Part shown: positions 30,194 through 39,381 of the stretch, piece after piece
Layout of the letters: every line of letters starts with the position of its first letter
Position numbering within the stretch: position 1 is the first letter of the stretch
Assembly (NCBI GenBank): GCA_017651645.1
Contig: JAGCCO010000002.1
Span: forward strand, 1 to 64,000
DNA from: Bacteroidales bacterium
GTDB lineage: Bacteria > Bacteroidota > Bacteroidia > Bacteroidales > F082
Direction: 5' to 3'
DNA length: 64,000 nucleotides
Translations under genes and position numbers: made by a program
Notes under the pieces: model-generated
What the model saw: the letters and a program-made list of their open reading frames with translations, nothing else
Told to the model about the DNA's origin: nothing
Database searches by the model: none

Positions 30194-32137
30194 ATGAACA
30201 ATAAAAACACCCTTATTGGTTTTCTCCTTATCACGGTCATTCTCTTCGGCTGGATCTATTTTATGACCCCTTCGAAGGAGCAACTGGCTGAACAACAGCG
30301 TATCCAGGATTCCATCCGTCAGGCAAGACTGGAGCAGATGATGTTAGACTCCATCCGTCAGGCGGAACAACGGCAAGCCGATGCACAACTGGCAGCCTTG
30401 CAAATGGACACGACTCAATTGGTTGGTTTGGATTCGCTTGGCTTGGCCCAACTGAAACAGAACACCCTTCGCGACAAGTATGGTGCTTTCGCCCCATCGG
30501 CGGAAGGTTCGGAACAGTCTTGGACCATCGAGAACAAACTTCAAAAGCTGACCTTCAGCAACAAAGGCGGTTTCCTGCAGAAAGTGGAATTGAAAGACTA
30601 CAAGACCTACGACTCGCTGCCGCTGATTATGTTTGACACGGCCACGGTGAAGTTCGACCTCTCGTTCTTTGCGCAGAACCGCATCGTCAACACCTCACAG
30701 TTCTATTTCCAACCCTTCATGAACGGCCAGCCATACACGGGCGGTGACATGATGGTAGGGGAGAACGACAGCATCGTGTTTGCCTTGCGCCTGCCCACCG
30801 ACAATGCAAACCAATACCTTGAATACGTCTACACGATCCGTTACGACAACTACATGATGGACTTCGATGTTCGCACCGTCGGGCTGAAGGACGTGATTGC
30901 CACCAATGCCGACTACCTAACCATCGACTGGGACGTCGACCTGATGAAGCAAGAGAAGAGCACCGACCGCTTTGCCGGTGAGTCGGTGTACTACCGCTCG
31001 CTGACCGACAAGGATGTGGACCACCTCAACGAGCAGAAGGATGGCGAGCAGACAGTGAACAACAAACTGAAATGGGTGTCGTTCAAGCAGCGTTTCTTCT
31101 GCAACGTGATTGTGGCCAAAAACGAGTTTGAGAATGCCCACATGGCCATGATGACCCGCAAGTCGGACAACCCACGCTACTTCAAGTCGATGTCGGCCAA
31201 CATCGAGGTGCCCTACAATATTAGTGCGGAGACCAACGTCATCCCGATGCAGCTCTATTTTGGCCCCAACCACTTCAAGACCTTGCGTAGCTATGGCATC
31301 GGCTTGCAGGATCAAATCAACTTGGGTAACTTCTTCTTGATCAAGTGGATCAACTACGGCGTCATCGCCGTGTTCAACTGGCTGAGCAGCTACGGCTGGA
31401 ACTACGGTATCGTCATCCTGATTCTGACCATCCTCATCAAGACCTTGTTGTTCCCCTTGGCATTCAAGTCCTACAAGTCATCCGCCATCACCCGTGTCCT
31501 GAAACCCGAGATGGAAGCCATCAACGCGAAATATCCCAAGGAAGAAGACGCCATGAAGAAGCAACAGGCTGTGATGAATCTGCAGAAGCAGGCTGGCGTG
31601 AGTCCCGCTTCGGGATGTCTGCCCGCTTTGCTGCAGTTCCCCATCCTCATCGCCATCTTCCGTTTCTTCCCCGCCAGTATCGAGTTGCGTCAGCAGCCCT
31701 TCCTATGGGCCGACGACCTCTCGACCTACGACAGCATCATCGAGTTCCCGAAGTTCCTCGGCATGGACCACCTCAGTTTGTTCACCCTGCTGATGACCAT
31801 CACGACCTTTATCTACACTTACGTGAACAACAAGCAGATGGACTATTCGAGCAACCCGCAGATGAAACCCATGAAGTGGATGATGTACCTTATGCCCATC
31901 ATGTTCTTCGGTATATTCAACAACTATTCTTCGGGTTTGAGTTACTACTACATGCTTGTCAACATCATCACCTTCATCCAGATGTTCGTCTTCCGTAAGA
32001 TGATTGACGAGAACAAGGTGCGTGCAACCATCGAGGAGAACAAACGCAAGCCCCAGAAGAAGTCTAACTTCATGAAACGTCTGGAGGAGGCACAAAAGCA
32101 GCAGGCCAAGTTGCAGCAACAACAGAAAAAGCGTTAA
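30194..32137 (+). CDS. yidC: Membrane protein insertase YidC
   Basis: A 647-residue inner-membrane insertase. It has an N-terminal helix (NTLIGFLLITVILFGWIYFM), a large periplasmic beta domain (about residues 95-370) and the conserved five-helix core starting near residue 385 (NWLSSYGWNYGIVILILTILIKTLLFPLAFKSYKSSAITRVLKPEM), with GCLPALLQFPILIAIFRFFP and the final helices. The positively charged Gln/Lys-rich tail (AQKQQAKLQQQQKKR) would contact ribosomes. It inserts and folds membrane proteins with or without SecYEG. The length fits Bacteroidota YidC. Confidence 0.95.
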   Translation: MNNKNTLIGFLLITVILFGWIYFMTPSKEQLAEQQRIQDSIRQARLEQMMLDSIRQAEQRQADAQLAALQMDTTQLVGLDSLGLAQLKQNTLRDKYGAFAPSAEGSEQSWTIENKLQKLTFSNKGGFLQKVELKDYKTYDSLPLIMFDTATVKFDLSFFAQNRIVNTSQFYFQPFMNGQPYTGGDMMVGENDSIVFALRLPTDNANQYLEYVYTIRYDNYMMDFDVRTVGLKDVIATNADYLTIDWDVDLMKQEKSTDRFAGESVYYRSLTDKDVDHLNEQKDGEQTVNNKLKWVSFKQRFFCNVIVAKNEFENAHMAMMTRKSDNPRYFKSMSANIEVPYNISAETNVIPMQLYFGPNHFKTLRSYGIGLQDQINLGNFFLIKWINYGVIAVFNWLSSYGWNYGIVILILTILIKTLLFPLAFKSYKSSAITRVLKPEMEAINAKYPKEEDAMKKQQAVMNLQKQAGVSPASGCLPALLQFPILIAIFRFFPASIELRQQPFLWADDLSTYDSIIEFPKFLGMDHLSLFTLLMTITTFIYTYVNNKQMDYSSNPQMKPMKWMMYLMPIMFFGIFNNYSSGLSYYYMLVNIITFIQMFVFRKMIDENKVRATIEENKRKPQKKSNFMKRLEEAQKQQAKLQQQQKKR

Positions 32138-32166
32138 GGACGATGGCCAATGGCAGAAAGGCAGTC

Positions 32167-32243
32167 GGCTATTAGCTATTAGCCATTAGCTGTTAGTCTT
32201 GGAGCTACAAAAGCTAATGGCTAACAGCTAAAAGCTAACAGCC
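32167..32243. repeat. Large inverted simple repeat
   Basis: TTAGC-rich units (GGCTATTAGCTATTAGCC...) at 32167-32196 are mirrored by GCTAA units at 32213-32243, giving a long imperfect hairpin. It belongs to the same class as the clusters at 18602 and 32709. It fills most of the yidC-DUF2750 gap. Confidence 0.85.
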
Positions 32244-32293
32244 GAAAAAACTGCCAAAAGCCAAAGGCCAAAAGCAAAAAAACAGACTTGAAA

Positions 32294-32704
32294 ATGGAAA
32301 ATAAACTTGAACAATTCCTGAAAGCTTTACTGGAAACAAGAAAAGTATGGCTGCTTGAGGCCAAGGAAGGTTTCTTCGCCATGCTGGAGGACGGTGAGGG
32401 AGAGCCTTATATCCCGCTGTGGGAATCAGAGGAGCTGGCCGCCAAGGCTGCACAAGGTGATTGGGAAGGCTACACGGTGACTGACATGGGTTTCTCGGAA
32501 CTGGGACATTGGCTGAAAGAGCTGGCTGAGGATGAAATCGACATCGCAGTGTCGCCCGAAGCCGATGGTGAGATCACGGCGATACCTTCCTATAAGTTCA
32601 GAAACTGGCTGAAGCCCTACGACGACCATTCCTATAAGGAAAAGGACGACGAGGAAGAGGACGACTTCGACTACGGTGAAGGTTGGGCGCAACCGTGGAG
32701 TTAA
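32294..32704 (+). CDS. DUF2750-domain protein
   Basis: A 136-residue soluble acidic protein. RKVWLLEAKEGFFAMLEDGEGEPYIPLWESEELAAKAAQGDWEGYTVTDMGFSELGHWLKEL is characteristic of DUF2750, whose members are small proteins of unknown function. The tail is very acidic (KEKDDEEEDDFDYGEG). The ATG at 32294 is chosen over the upstream TTG at 32288. Inverted-repeat clusters flank it on both sides, and no promoter of its own is evident. Confidence 0.8.
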   Translation: MENKLEQFLKALLETRKVWLLEAKEGFFAMLEDGEGEPYIPLWESEELAAKAAQGDWEGYTVTDMGFSELGHWLKELAEDEIDIAVSPEADGEITAIPSYKFRNWLKPYDDHSYKEKDDEEEDDFDYGEGWAQPWS

Positions 32705-32708
32705 TAAA

Positions 32709-32787
32709 GACTGCGGGACTACGTGACTGTGGGACTGCGAGACAGCAGAACGCCCTGAAGTCTCGAAATCCCGAGGTCCCGAAGTCA
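32709..32787. repeat. Inverted simple repeat
   Basis: GACTNNGGGACT-type units at 32709-32743 are mirrored by GTCTCG/TCCCGA/GTCCCG/AGTC units at 32759-32787, forming a large imperfect hairpin between the DUF2750 and trkH genes. Confidence 0.8.
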
Positions 32788-32802
32788 AAAAACGAATAAC
32801 AA

Positions 32803-34305
32803 ATGAAAAGCAAGCTGTTTGGTGTATTGTTACTGATTGAGGCGGCAGCACTTCTGCTGACTGCGGCGGTGGCATTGCATTATCAGCGAGTAGCAGGGGA
32901 GACCGATGCCCGATGTTTCATCCTCACTGCAGGCCTGACAGGTGCTGTGGGTTTGTTGCTCTATAACATCGGTAACATGTTCAAAAAGAGCAACATGAAA
33001 ATACGTGACACCTTCATGGTGGTGGCCTTGTCGTGGGTGCTTTTCTCATTGTTTGGGATGTTGCCTTTCCTGTTGTATGGCACTGTCGACAACGTCACGG
33101 ATGCTTTCTTCGAGACTATGTCAGGCTTCTCGACTACGGGTGCCACCATCCTCAGCAACATTGACCAACAGCCGCATGGCATCCTCTTCTGGCGAAGCAT
33201 CACGCAATGGATGGGCGGCTTGGGTGTGGTGGTGTTTACCTTGGCTTTTCTCCCCAATGCGGCAAAAGGCTCGAAAAAGGCCTCGCTTTTTGCCGCCGAG
33301 GCACCAGGCTTGAGCGTGGAGAAACTGGCGCCTACCATGGGTGCCACCTCGCGCCTGCTGTGGATCATCTACATCGCCTTGACTCTGATGTGCGCCTTGA
33401 TGTATTATCTTGGTCCGATGGATAGGTTTGATGCCGTATGTCACGCGATGACAACGATAGCCACGGGTGGTTTCAGTACGCATCAGGCCAGCATCGGCTA
33501 TTTCCAGTCGAATTATATCGAGTGCGCCTGTATCGTGTTCATGCTCATGTCGGGCATCAACTTTGCGATGTACCATTTCCTTTTCAACGGCCGTTTCGAT
33601 GTGATTCGGCGTAATGAGGAACTGCGATGGTATCTGATTGCCATCCTTGTGTTTACATTGTTGTTTGTGGGCCGTTTCTACTTCGCTCCCAATTTCAAGT
33701 TAATGACCGACGAGCAGTTGGCCTCGCATCCGCAGACCTGGTGGGAACGCATCCGTACCTCGATGTTCCATGTGGTGGCCTTGCTGTCGAACACGGGTTT
33801 CCAAGGCAGCAACTATGACTACGACCTATGGGGTCGTCTTTTCCTCATCCCGACCGTCCTTTTGATGGTGGTGGGTGGCTGTGCGGGCTCCACCAGCGGT
33901 GGCATCAAGATGGTGCGTGTCATCGTGTTGCTCAAATATATCAAAAAGACAGTCAACGAGTTGATTCACTCATCTAGCATGTATACGGTCAAGATATCGG
34001 GGCAGATTGTTGAAGACCTCAGCTTGAAGCGCGTGTTGTCGTTTTTCTCGCTGTTCATCATTGTCTTCATGGTCAACGTGGTGGCGCTCATTGCTGCGGG
34101 TATGAGTCTTGAGGAGGGCTCCATCTCCTTCCTGACCTGTTTCAGTAACTTTGGCCCAGGCTCAGGCATCACGGGTCCGAGCGGCAATTTCGACAACATT
34201 TCCAATGCCGCCAAATGGTTGCTCTCTTTTGATATGCTGGTGGGTCGTCTGGAGATTTTCACTATCCTGCTGCTCTTTACGCGCAGTTTCTGGCGGGCAA
34301 AGTGA
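32803..34305 (+). CDS. trkH: TrkH-family potassium uptake protein
   Basis: A 500-residue integral membrane protein with about ten helices and the four pore loops of the Trk/Ktr superfamily, each with its selectivity-filter glycine: SGFSTTGATIL (about 107-117), ATGGFSTH (about 221-228), SNTGFQGSNY (about 328-337) and SNFGPGSGITG (about 448-458). GGCAGSTSGGIKMVR (about 358-372) is also typical. It conducts K+ into the cell, usually gated by a cytosolic TrkA/KtrA subunit, which is not encoded nearby. Length and motifs are complete. It is convergent with the DUF3667 gene, leaving only 14 bases between the stops. Confidence 0.92.
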   Translation: MKSKLFGVLLLIEAAALLLTAAVALHYQRVAGETDARCFILTAGLTGAVGLLLYNIGNMFKKSNMKIRDTFMVVALSWVLFSLFGMLPFLLYGTVDNVTDAFFETMSGFSTTGATILSNIDQQPHGILFWRSITQWMGGLGVVVFTLAFLPNAAKGSKKASLFAAEAPGLSVEKLAPTMGATSRLLWIIYIALTLMCALMYYLGPMDRFDAVCHAMTTIATGGFSTHQASIGYFQSNYIECACIVFMLMSGINFAMYHFLFNGRFDVIRRNEELRWYLIAILVFTLLFVGRFYFAPNFKLMTDEQLASHPQTWWERIRTSMFHVVALLSNTGFQGSNYDYDLWGRLFLIPTVLLMVVGGCAGSTSGGIKMVRVIVLLKYIKKTVNELIHSSSMYTVKISGQIVEDLSLKRVLSFFSLFIIVFMVNVVALIAAGMSLEEGSISFLTCFSNFGPGSGITGPSGNFDNISNAAKWLLSFDMLVGRLEIFTILLLFTRSFWRAK

Positions 34306-34319
34306 GTGTATTCAACTTC

Positions 34320-35225
34320 CTACCACGAGCGTTCTACAAATAATAAAAAAACGGCTATGCAGCCAGATATGAGCACAAAGCCCATGATCATGTAATACAA
34401 CACTACAGCCAACAAGCTGCGCCAAGCAGTTTTGGCGATGCTGAACCCCAACATCTTTCGGAAGCAGGCAGTAAAAGCTACAGTAATGACAATGGGAATC
34501 CAGTCGCTCATGGAATCTGAAACGTTTGGCGAAAAGAGATACGCTAGGCTGACCAAACACCGATAAAGGACGACCATGACCATCGAATAAGTGATGGCGA
34601 CGATATATTCTGCTCGGAAATAACGCTTCCTGTTGTTTTTGCCATACCACACCCTTGTGGCAAAGAGGAAAAAAGGAAGCGTCAGCATGAAAATGGCGGT
34701 GTAATGGTTGTTGTAAAACTTGAATCCCATGCTGGCAATCTTATATATCTTGTTTTTGTTTACACTTATTGTTTTTTCGTTCGCTCGTATATCCAATATT
34801 GTGGTATCCGCTGTTGGTTCAGTTTCGTCTTCTTTTGCCATTTCATAATATTCTTTTTCCATCTGTTGAATATCGCCGCGGCTGCCTGTGAAGGAGAACA
34901 ATAGGATGTAAACTGTTAAGGCAAAAAACAGCATTGGAAAAGGAGAGAAGTAGCTTTTGCGTTTGCCGTTGAGGATTTCGACAATCATCGCACCTGGACA
35001 GGTTAACAAGTTCTTGATGGTGAACCAAATGCCGCCGTCCTTGCCCAGCACGGCTGACTGTAGGTTGTCGATGATGAAACGCCATGTGAACCGACCCGTC
35101 TCCGCGCTTTGTCCGCACTCGGGACAGAATTTCCCTGTGAACTCAGTGCCACAATTGAGGCATTTTGTGGTTTTGACTTCGGCTTGTGCCTCGGTTTGTA
35201 TTTCGGTTTGTGTTTCGTTTTCCAT
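34320..35225 (-). CDS. DUF3667-domain membrane protein
   Basis: A 301-residue protein. A zinc-ribbon-like CLNCGTEFTGKFCPECGQ (about residues 22-39) is followed by RFTWRFIIDNLQSAVLGKDGGIWFTIKNLLTCPGAMIVEILNGKRKSYFSPFPMLFFALTVYILLF, the hallmark of DUF3667. Four to five membrane helices lie in the C-terminal two thirds. The N-terminal ~20 residues are a Glu/Gln/Thr repeat (TQTEIQTEAQAEVK). The function of the family is unknown; it is common in Bacteroidota. It runs convergent to trkH. Confidence 0.85.
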   Translation of the reverse strand: MENETQTEIQTEAQAEVKTTKCLNCGTEFTGKFCPECGQSAETGRFTWRFIIDNLQSAVLGKDGGIWFTIKNLLTCPGAMIVEILNGKRKSYFSPFPMLFFALTVYILLFSFTGSRGDIQQMEKEYYEMAKEDETEPTADTTILDIRANEKTISVNKNKIYKIASMGFKFYNNHYTAIFMLTLPFFLFATRVWYGKNNRKRYFRAEYIVAITYSMVMVVLYRCLVSLAYLFSPNVSDSMSDWIPIVITVAFTACFRKMLGFSIAKTAWRSLLAVVLYYMIMGFVLISGCIAVFLLFVERSW

Positions 35226-35384
35226 GTAAATCAGGATTTAACGGGGCAAAGGTAGGGAATTTGTAGCAATTTGTATCTTTAATCACTGTTACTTTGTCTT
35301 TTTGTTTTTGCTTAAAGCTTTGATTTGTGTGGGTTTTTGGCGTTTTCAAGATTATTGAAAACTTTATATGTTCCCTTACAACTA

Positions 35385-35417
35385 TTTGAAGGGGTTTTGA
35401 GAAAAACTGTATTTTTG
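35385..35417 (+). promoter_or_regulatory. Restriction-island leading promoter
   Basis: TTTG (35385-35388) and TATTTTTG (35410-35417) are 21 bases apart. This strong candidate places transcription start near 35424 and supports the helicase start at 35443 rather than the TTG at 35422. Confidence 0.7.
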
Positions 35418-35442
35418 TAGCTTGGTAGTTCATAGGATTATT

Positions 35443-38400
35443 ATGGAAATCATCAACAATATATCCAAAACCCTAAAAGATGACCTGATGGTGGAAATCA
35501 AGCTCGAAAGCAAGATTTCCATTGCAGCTTCATGTTTTTCGATTTATGCTTTTCAGGAGTTGAAAGAGCAACTGAAGGACATCAAAGAACTTCGCTTCAT
35601 CTTCACGTCGCCCACTTTTACCACGGACAAAGTGAGTAAGCAACAGCGTGAGTTCTATATCCCTCGTTTGTATCGTGAGAGGAGTCTGTATGGGTCGGAG
35701 TTTGAAATCAAGTTAAGGAATGAACTGACGCAGAAGGCCATCGCTAAGGAATGCGCGGAATGGATCAGACAAAAGGCTTGCTTCAAGTCGAACAAGACCA
35801 ACGAGAGCATGACGGGTTTTGCCAATGTTGACCAGATCAATTACATGCCGCTGAATGGTTTCACCACGGTGGACTTAGGATGCGAGAAAGGTGATAGCGC
35901 TTATACGATGATTGTGAAGAACGATTATCCTTCCTCGAAAGAGTTTTTGTCTTTGTTTGACCAAATTTGGAATGATAGTTCAAAACTTCAAGTGGTGACG
36001 GATGATGTGATTGATAACATTTCGAACGCCTATAAGGAGAACGCTCCAGAGTTTCTGTACTTTGTCACGCTTTACAATATATTCCACGAGTTTTTGGATG
36101 ACCTGTCGGAGGATGATTTGCCTAACGAAGCCACAGGGTTTAAGAACAGCCTAATTTGGAATAAGTTGTATAACTTTCAGAAAGATGCAGCCTTAGCTAT
36201 TATCAACAAACTTGAAAAGTACAACGGTTGCATTTTGGCGGATAGTGTAGGTTTGGGTAAAACGTTCTCGGCGTTGGCGGTTATCAAGTATTACGAGAAC
36301 CGCAACAAGTCGGTGCTTGTGCTTTGTCCCAAGAAGCTGAGCGACAACTGGATGACTTACAGAAGCAATTATGTGAATAACCCTATTGCGGGTGACAGGT
36401 TGCGTTATGATGTGCTGTACCACACGGATTTGTCACGGACTTCTGGCGTGTCGAACGGGATGGAGTTGAACCATATCAACTGGGGCAACTACGACTTGGT
36501 AGTCATTGACGAAAGCCATAATTTCAGAAATGGTGGCAAGGTGACTGCTTCTGAGGACGATGAAGACCCTAAGGAAAACCGCTACCTCCGTTTGATGAAC
36601 AAGGTGATTAAGGCAGGCGTGAAAACCAAGGTGCTCATGCTTTCGGCTACGCCTGTCAACAACCGTTTCAATGACTTGAAGAACCAGTTGCAGTTGGCCT
36701 ACGAAGGCGATGCATCCAATATTAACGCTTTGCTGAAAACGGAGAAGCCTATCGATGAGATTTTCCGTCAGGCACAAAGAGCGTACAACGAATGGGTAGA
36801 GTTGCCACATGAAGCCCGAACCACAGAGCGGTTGTTGAAGTCACTGAGCTTTGATTTCTTTGAAGTGCTCGATTCGGTGACGATTGCCCGAAGCCGTAAG
36901 CATATTGAGCAGTTTTATGATACGGCTGACATCGGTAAGTTTCCTACCCGGTTGAAACCCATCTCCAAAACACCGCCTTTAACGGATATCGACAAGGCTA
37001 TTACATTTAGGGACATCATCGAAATTGTCCAACAACTCAACCTTTCCATTTATACTCCTTCGGCATTCATCCTGCCGAGCAAGAAAGACAAGTACGGCAT
37101 TGACACCGAGGACGAATTGGATGCAGAGACAGGCTCACACCGCCTTTCCATCGAAGACCGTGAGTTGGGTATCCGTCGCTTGATGGGTATCAATATGCTG
37201 AAACGTCTCGAGAGTTCGGTTAACTCGTTCCGCTTGACCATTAGCCGAATCCAGCAGCTTATCGCCAATATGATTGAAAAGATTGATTCGCGGACGGAGG
37301 AGGAATATGTCGAGGAATTTGATTTCGACGACCTTGACATTGAGGATGAAGGCGATACCATCATTGGCAACAAGAAAAACAAAATCGACCTGCGGGATAT
37401 TGACACCATTTCATGGAGAAGATACCTGGTCGCGGACAAAGAACGTTTCGATTTGTTGCTTCTGATGCTGAAAGATATCAGCCCTGAACACGACAGCAAA
37501 TTGCAGCAACTTATCTGTGATTTGAGGGAGAAGTTTGCCCATCCCATCAATGGCTCAAACAAAAAAGTGCTCATTTTCACCGCTTTCGCTGACACTGCTG
37601 ATTATCTTTACAAGAATCTGGCGCCGTTGATTTTGGAGAAAACGGGATTACATTCTGCGATGGTGTCGGGCACGATTGAGGCGAAAAGCACCGTCAAGCT
37701 AAAGCAGAAGATGGACTTCAACACGGTGCTGACCTTGTTCTCGCCTGTGTCGAAGGAAAAGGATGTGCTGTTCCCTGGCTTAAAGGAGGAGGTGGATGTG
37801 CTGATTGCCACAGATTGCATTTCGGAAGGTCAAAACCTGCAAGACTGCGACTACTTGATCAATTACGACATCCATTGGAATCCGGTCCGTATCATTCAGC
37901 GGTTTGGCCGTATCGACCGTATCGGTAGCAAAAACGAGGTGATTCAGCTGGTGAACTATTGGCCCGACATGGAGCTTGACGATTACATCGACCTAAAAGG
38001 TCGTGTTGAGTCGAGAATGAAGATTTCGGTGTTGACCAGCACGGGCGATGACAATCCTTTGTCGGTGGAAGAAAAAGGCGATTTGGAATACCGTCGCCAA
38101 CAGCTCAAACGCTTGCAGGAGGAAGTCGTTGACCTCGAAGATATGAACACGGGTATCAGCATCATGGACTTGGGGCTAAATGAGTTCCGCCTCGACTTGT
38201 TGGTTTATATGCACGAAGGTCACGACATCGAGCATACGCCATACGGCATGCACGCCGTGGTGAAAGGTGGCGAAGGTATGCCGCCAGGGGTGATTTATGT
38301 GCTGAGAAACCGCTCGCAGGGTGTTAATATTGACCATAAGAACCAACTGCATCCGTTCTATTTGGTGTATGTGGCCGATGATGGTGGCGTAGTGGTGAAC

Positions 38401-38682
38401 CATCTTTCACCCAAGACATTGCTTGATGATTTCCGATTGCTATGCAAAGGCAAATCGAAGCACGACAAAGCACTTTGTGCCGCTTTCAACAAGGAGACCA
38501 AGGACGGCAAGAATATGAATCATTATTCTGAATTGCTGGGCAAGGCCATCCAGTCCATCATCAATGTGAAGGAGAAGAGCGACTTGGATTGCTTCCTTGA
38601 AGGGGTTCAAACGGAACTCTTCACCAAAGAAATCAAAGGACTGGATGACTTTGAACTGATTGACTTTTTAATTGTGAGATAA
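35443..38682 (+). CDS. SNF2/SF2-type helicase with N-terminal PLD-like region
   Basis: A 1079-residue helicase. Residues about 1-200 look like a degenerate phospholipase-D-like domain without the HKD motif (SKISIAASCFSIYAFQELKEQL, GSEFEIKLRNELTQKAIAKECAEWI); this is inference. The SF2 core has Walker A LADSVGLGKTFSALAV (about 265-280), VVIDESHNFRNGG (about 350), LSATPVNN, and the C-terminal lobe with ATDCISEGQNLQDCDYLINYDIHWNPVRIIQRFGRIDRIGS (about 787-828). It is probably an ATP-dependent DNA translocase. It leads the island and ends in TAATG, overlapping the DUF4391 start by one base. Base composition is like mod and res and richer in GC than the inserts that follow. Confidence 0.88.
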   Translation: MEIINNISKTLKDDLMVEIKLESKISIAASCFSIYAFQELKEQLKDIKELRFIFTSPTFTTDKVSKQQREFYIPRLYRERSLYGSEFEIKLRNELTQKAIAKECAEWIRQKACFKSNKTNESMTGFANVDQINYMPLNGFTTVDLGCEKGDSAYTMIVKNDYPSSKEFLSLFDQIWNDSSKLQVVTDDVIDNISNAYKENAPEFLYFVTLYNIFHEFLDDLSEDDLPNEATGFKNSLIWNKLYNFQKDAALAIINKLEKYNGCILADSVGLGKTFSALAVIKYYENRNKSVLVLCPKKLSDNWMTYRSNYVNNPIAGDRLRYDVLYHTDLSRTSGVSNGMELNHINWGNYDLVVIDESHNFRNGGKVTASEDDEDPKENRYLRLMNKVIKAGVKTKVLMLSATPVNNRFNDLKNQLQLAYEGDASNINALLKTEKPIDEIFRQAQRAYNEWVELPHEARTTERLLKSLSFDFFEVLDSVTIARSRKHIEQFYDTADIGKFPTRLKPISKTPPLTDIDKAITFRDIIEIVQQLNLSIYTPSAFILPSKKDKYGIDTEDELDAETGSHRLSIEDRELGIRRLMGINMLKRLESSVNSFRLTISRIQQLIANMIEKIDSRTEEEYVEEFDFDDLDIEDEGDTIIGNKKNKIDLRDIDTISWRRYLVADKERFDLLLLMLKDISPEHDSKLQQLICDLREKFAHPINGSNKKVLIFTAFADTADYLYKNLAPLILEKTGLHSAMVSGTIEAKSTVKLKQKMDFNTVLTLFSPVSKEKDVLFPGLKEEVDVLIATDCISEGQNLQDCDYLINYDIHWNPVRIIQRFGRIDRIGSKNEVIQLVNYWPDMELDDYIDLKGRVESRMKISVLTSTGDDNPLSVEEKGDLEYRRQQLKRLQEEVVDLEDMNTGISIMDLGLNEFRLDLLVYMHEGHDIEHTPYGMHAVVKGGEGMPPGVIYVLRNRSQGVNIDHKNQLHPFYLVYVADDGGVVVNHLSPKTLLDDFRLLCKGKSKHDKALCAAFNKETKDGKNMNHYSELLGKAIQSIINVKEKSDLDCFLEGVQTELFTKEIKGLDDFELIDFLIVR

Positions 38683-39290
38683 TGTTTGCCTTGCCTGCAA
38701 CAACGGAAATCAAGAAGTCGCTGCCGAAGAAGGCCATCTATGAGAAGTTTGGCTTGAAATCGGCGCAGCGTGATGCCTTTGATGCCGACATCAGCCACAT
38801 CGACATCGTGAACGTGGTCTCGCCCTCCACCGTGCCTGGCTTGAAGGAAGGCGAACGGGTAAAGGAGTTCTATGTCTTGCTCGTCACCTTGAAACGCCAG
38901 CACTATGACGAGAAAAACATCCTGCTTTTGACCAAGCTGATCAAGCAGAACATGATTTTCGCTTTGGTATACAACGACATGGTCCGTTTTGCTGTTGTCC
39001 ACGAAAAGCTCTTTGTCATGGATTGGGAACTGTTGGAAGATGCCGCATTGCCTTTGATGGGACTTGACTTGGATAAGGTCTGGGAAAATTTGGTGATGGC
39101 CATTGGCCACTTCGAGGTGATGGAAGGCGTGACCATGGAAGAACAGATTGCCATTGACGGTGAGAAGCTGAAGAAGATAAAGACCATCGAAAGCCTCGAA
39201 AAGAAATTAAGGGTGGAGAAACAGCCGAGGAAGAAGTTTGAAATGTATCAAAAATTAGTAGAATTGAAGAAATTTCTTTCAAATTCGTAA
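38682..39290 (+). CDS. DUF4391-domain protein
   Basis: A 202-residue protein. FALPATTEIKKSLPKKAIYEKFGL, the middle IDIVNVVSPSTVPGLKEGERVKEFYVLLVTLK and the C-terminal coiled-coil (KKIKTIESLEKKLRVEKQPRKKFEMYQKLVELKKFL) fit DUF4391. I recall this family beside SNF2-type helicases in restriction-type loci, where it may be an adaptor or regulator; that is memory. The start overlaps the helicase stop by one base (TAATG), indicating translational coupling and a joint role. Confidence 0.8.
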   Translation: MFALPATTEIKKSLPKKAIYEKFGLKSAQRDAFDADISHIDIVNVVSPSTVPGLKEGERVKEFYVLLVTLKRQHYDEKNILLLTKLIKQNMIFALVYNDMVRFAVVHEKLFVMDWELLEDAALPLMGLDLDKVWENLVMAIGHFEVMEGVTMEEQIAIDGEKLKKIKTIESLEKKLRVEKQPRKKFEMYQKLVELKKFLSNS

Positions 39291-39316
39291 GTTTTTTACA
39301 AAAAATATTGATTTTT

Positions 39317-39350
39317 TTTGTTTTTATTCCAAAAATAATATCTATTTTTG
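39317..39350 (+). promoter_or_regulatory. Promoter of the AAA15-RloB pair
   Basis: TTTG (39317-39320) and TATTTTTG (39343-39350) are 22 bases apart, one base more than ideal. The element gives this pair its own transcription start inside the island. Confidence 0.55.
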
Positions 39351-39381
39351 TAGCGGAATAACATAATAATGCAATTATACA

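Noticed and set aside
35443..39290. Helicase plus DUF4391 as a DISARM or BREX system
   Set aside because: No DrmA/DrmB, PglZ, BrxC or PglX counterpart is present; the partners are type III Mod and Res.
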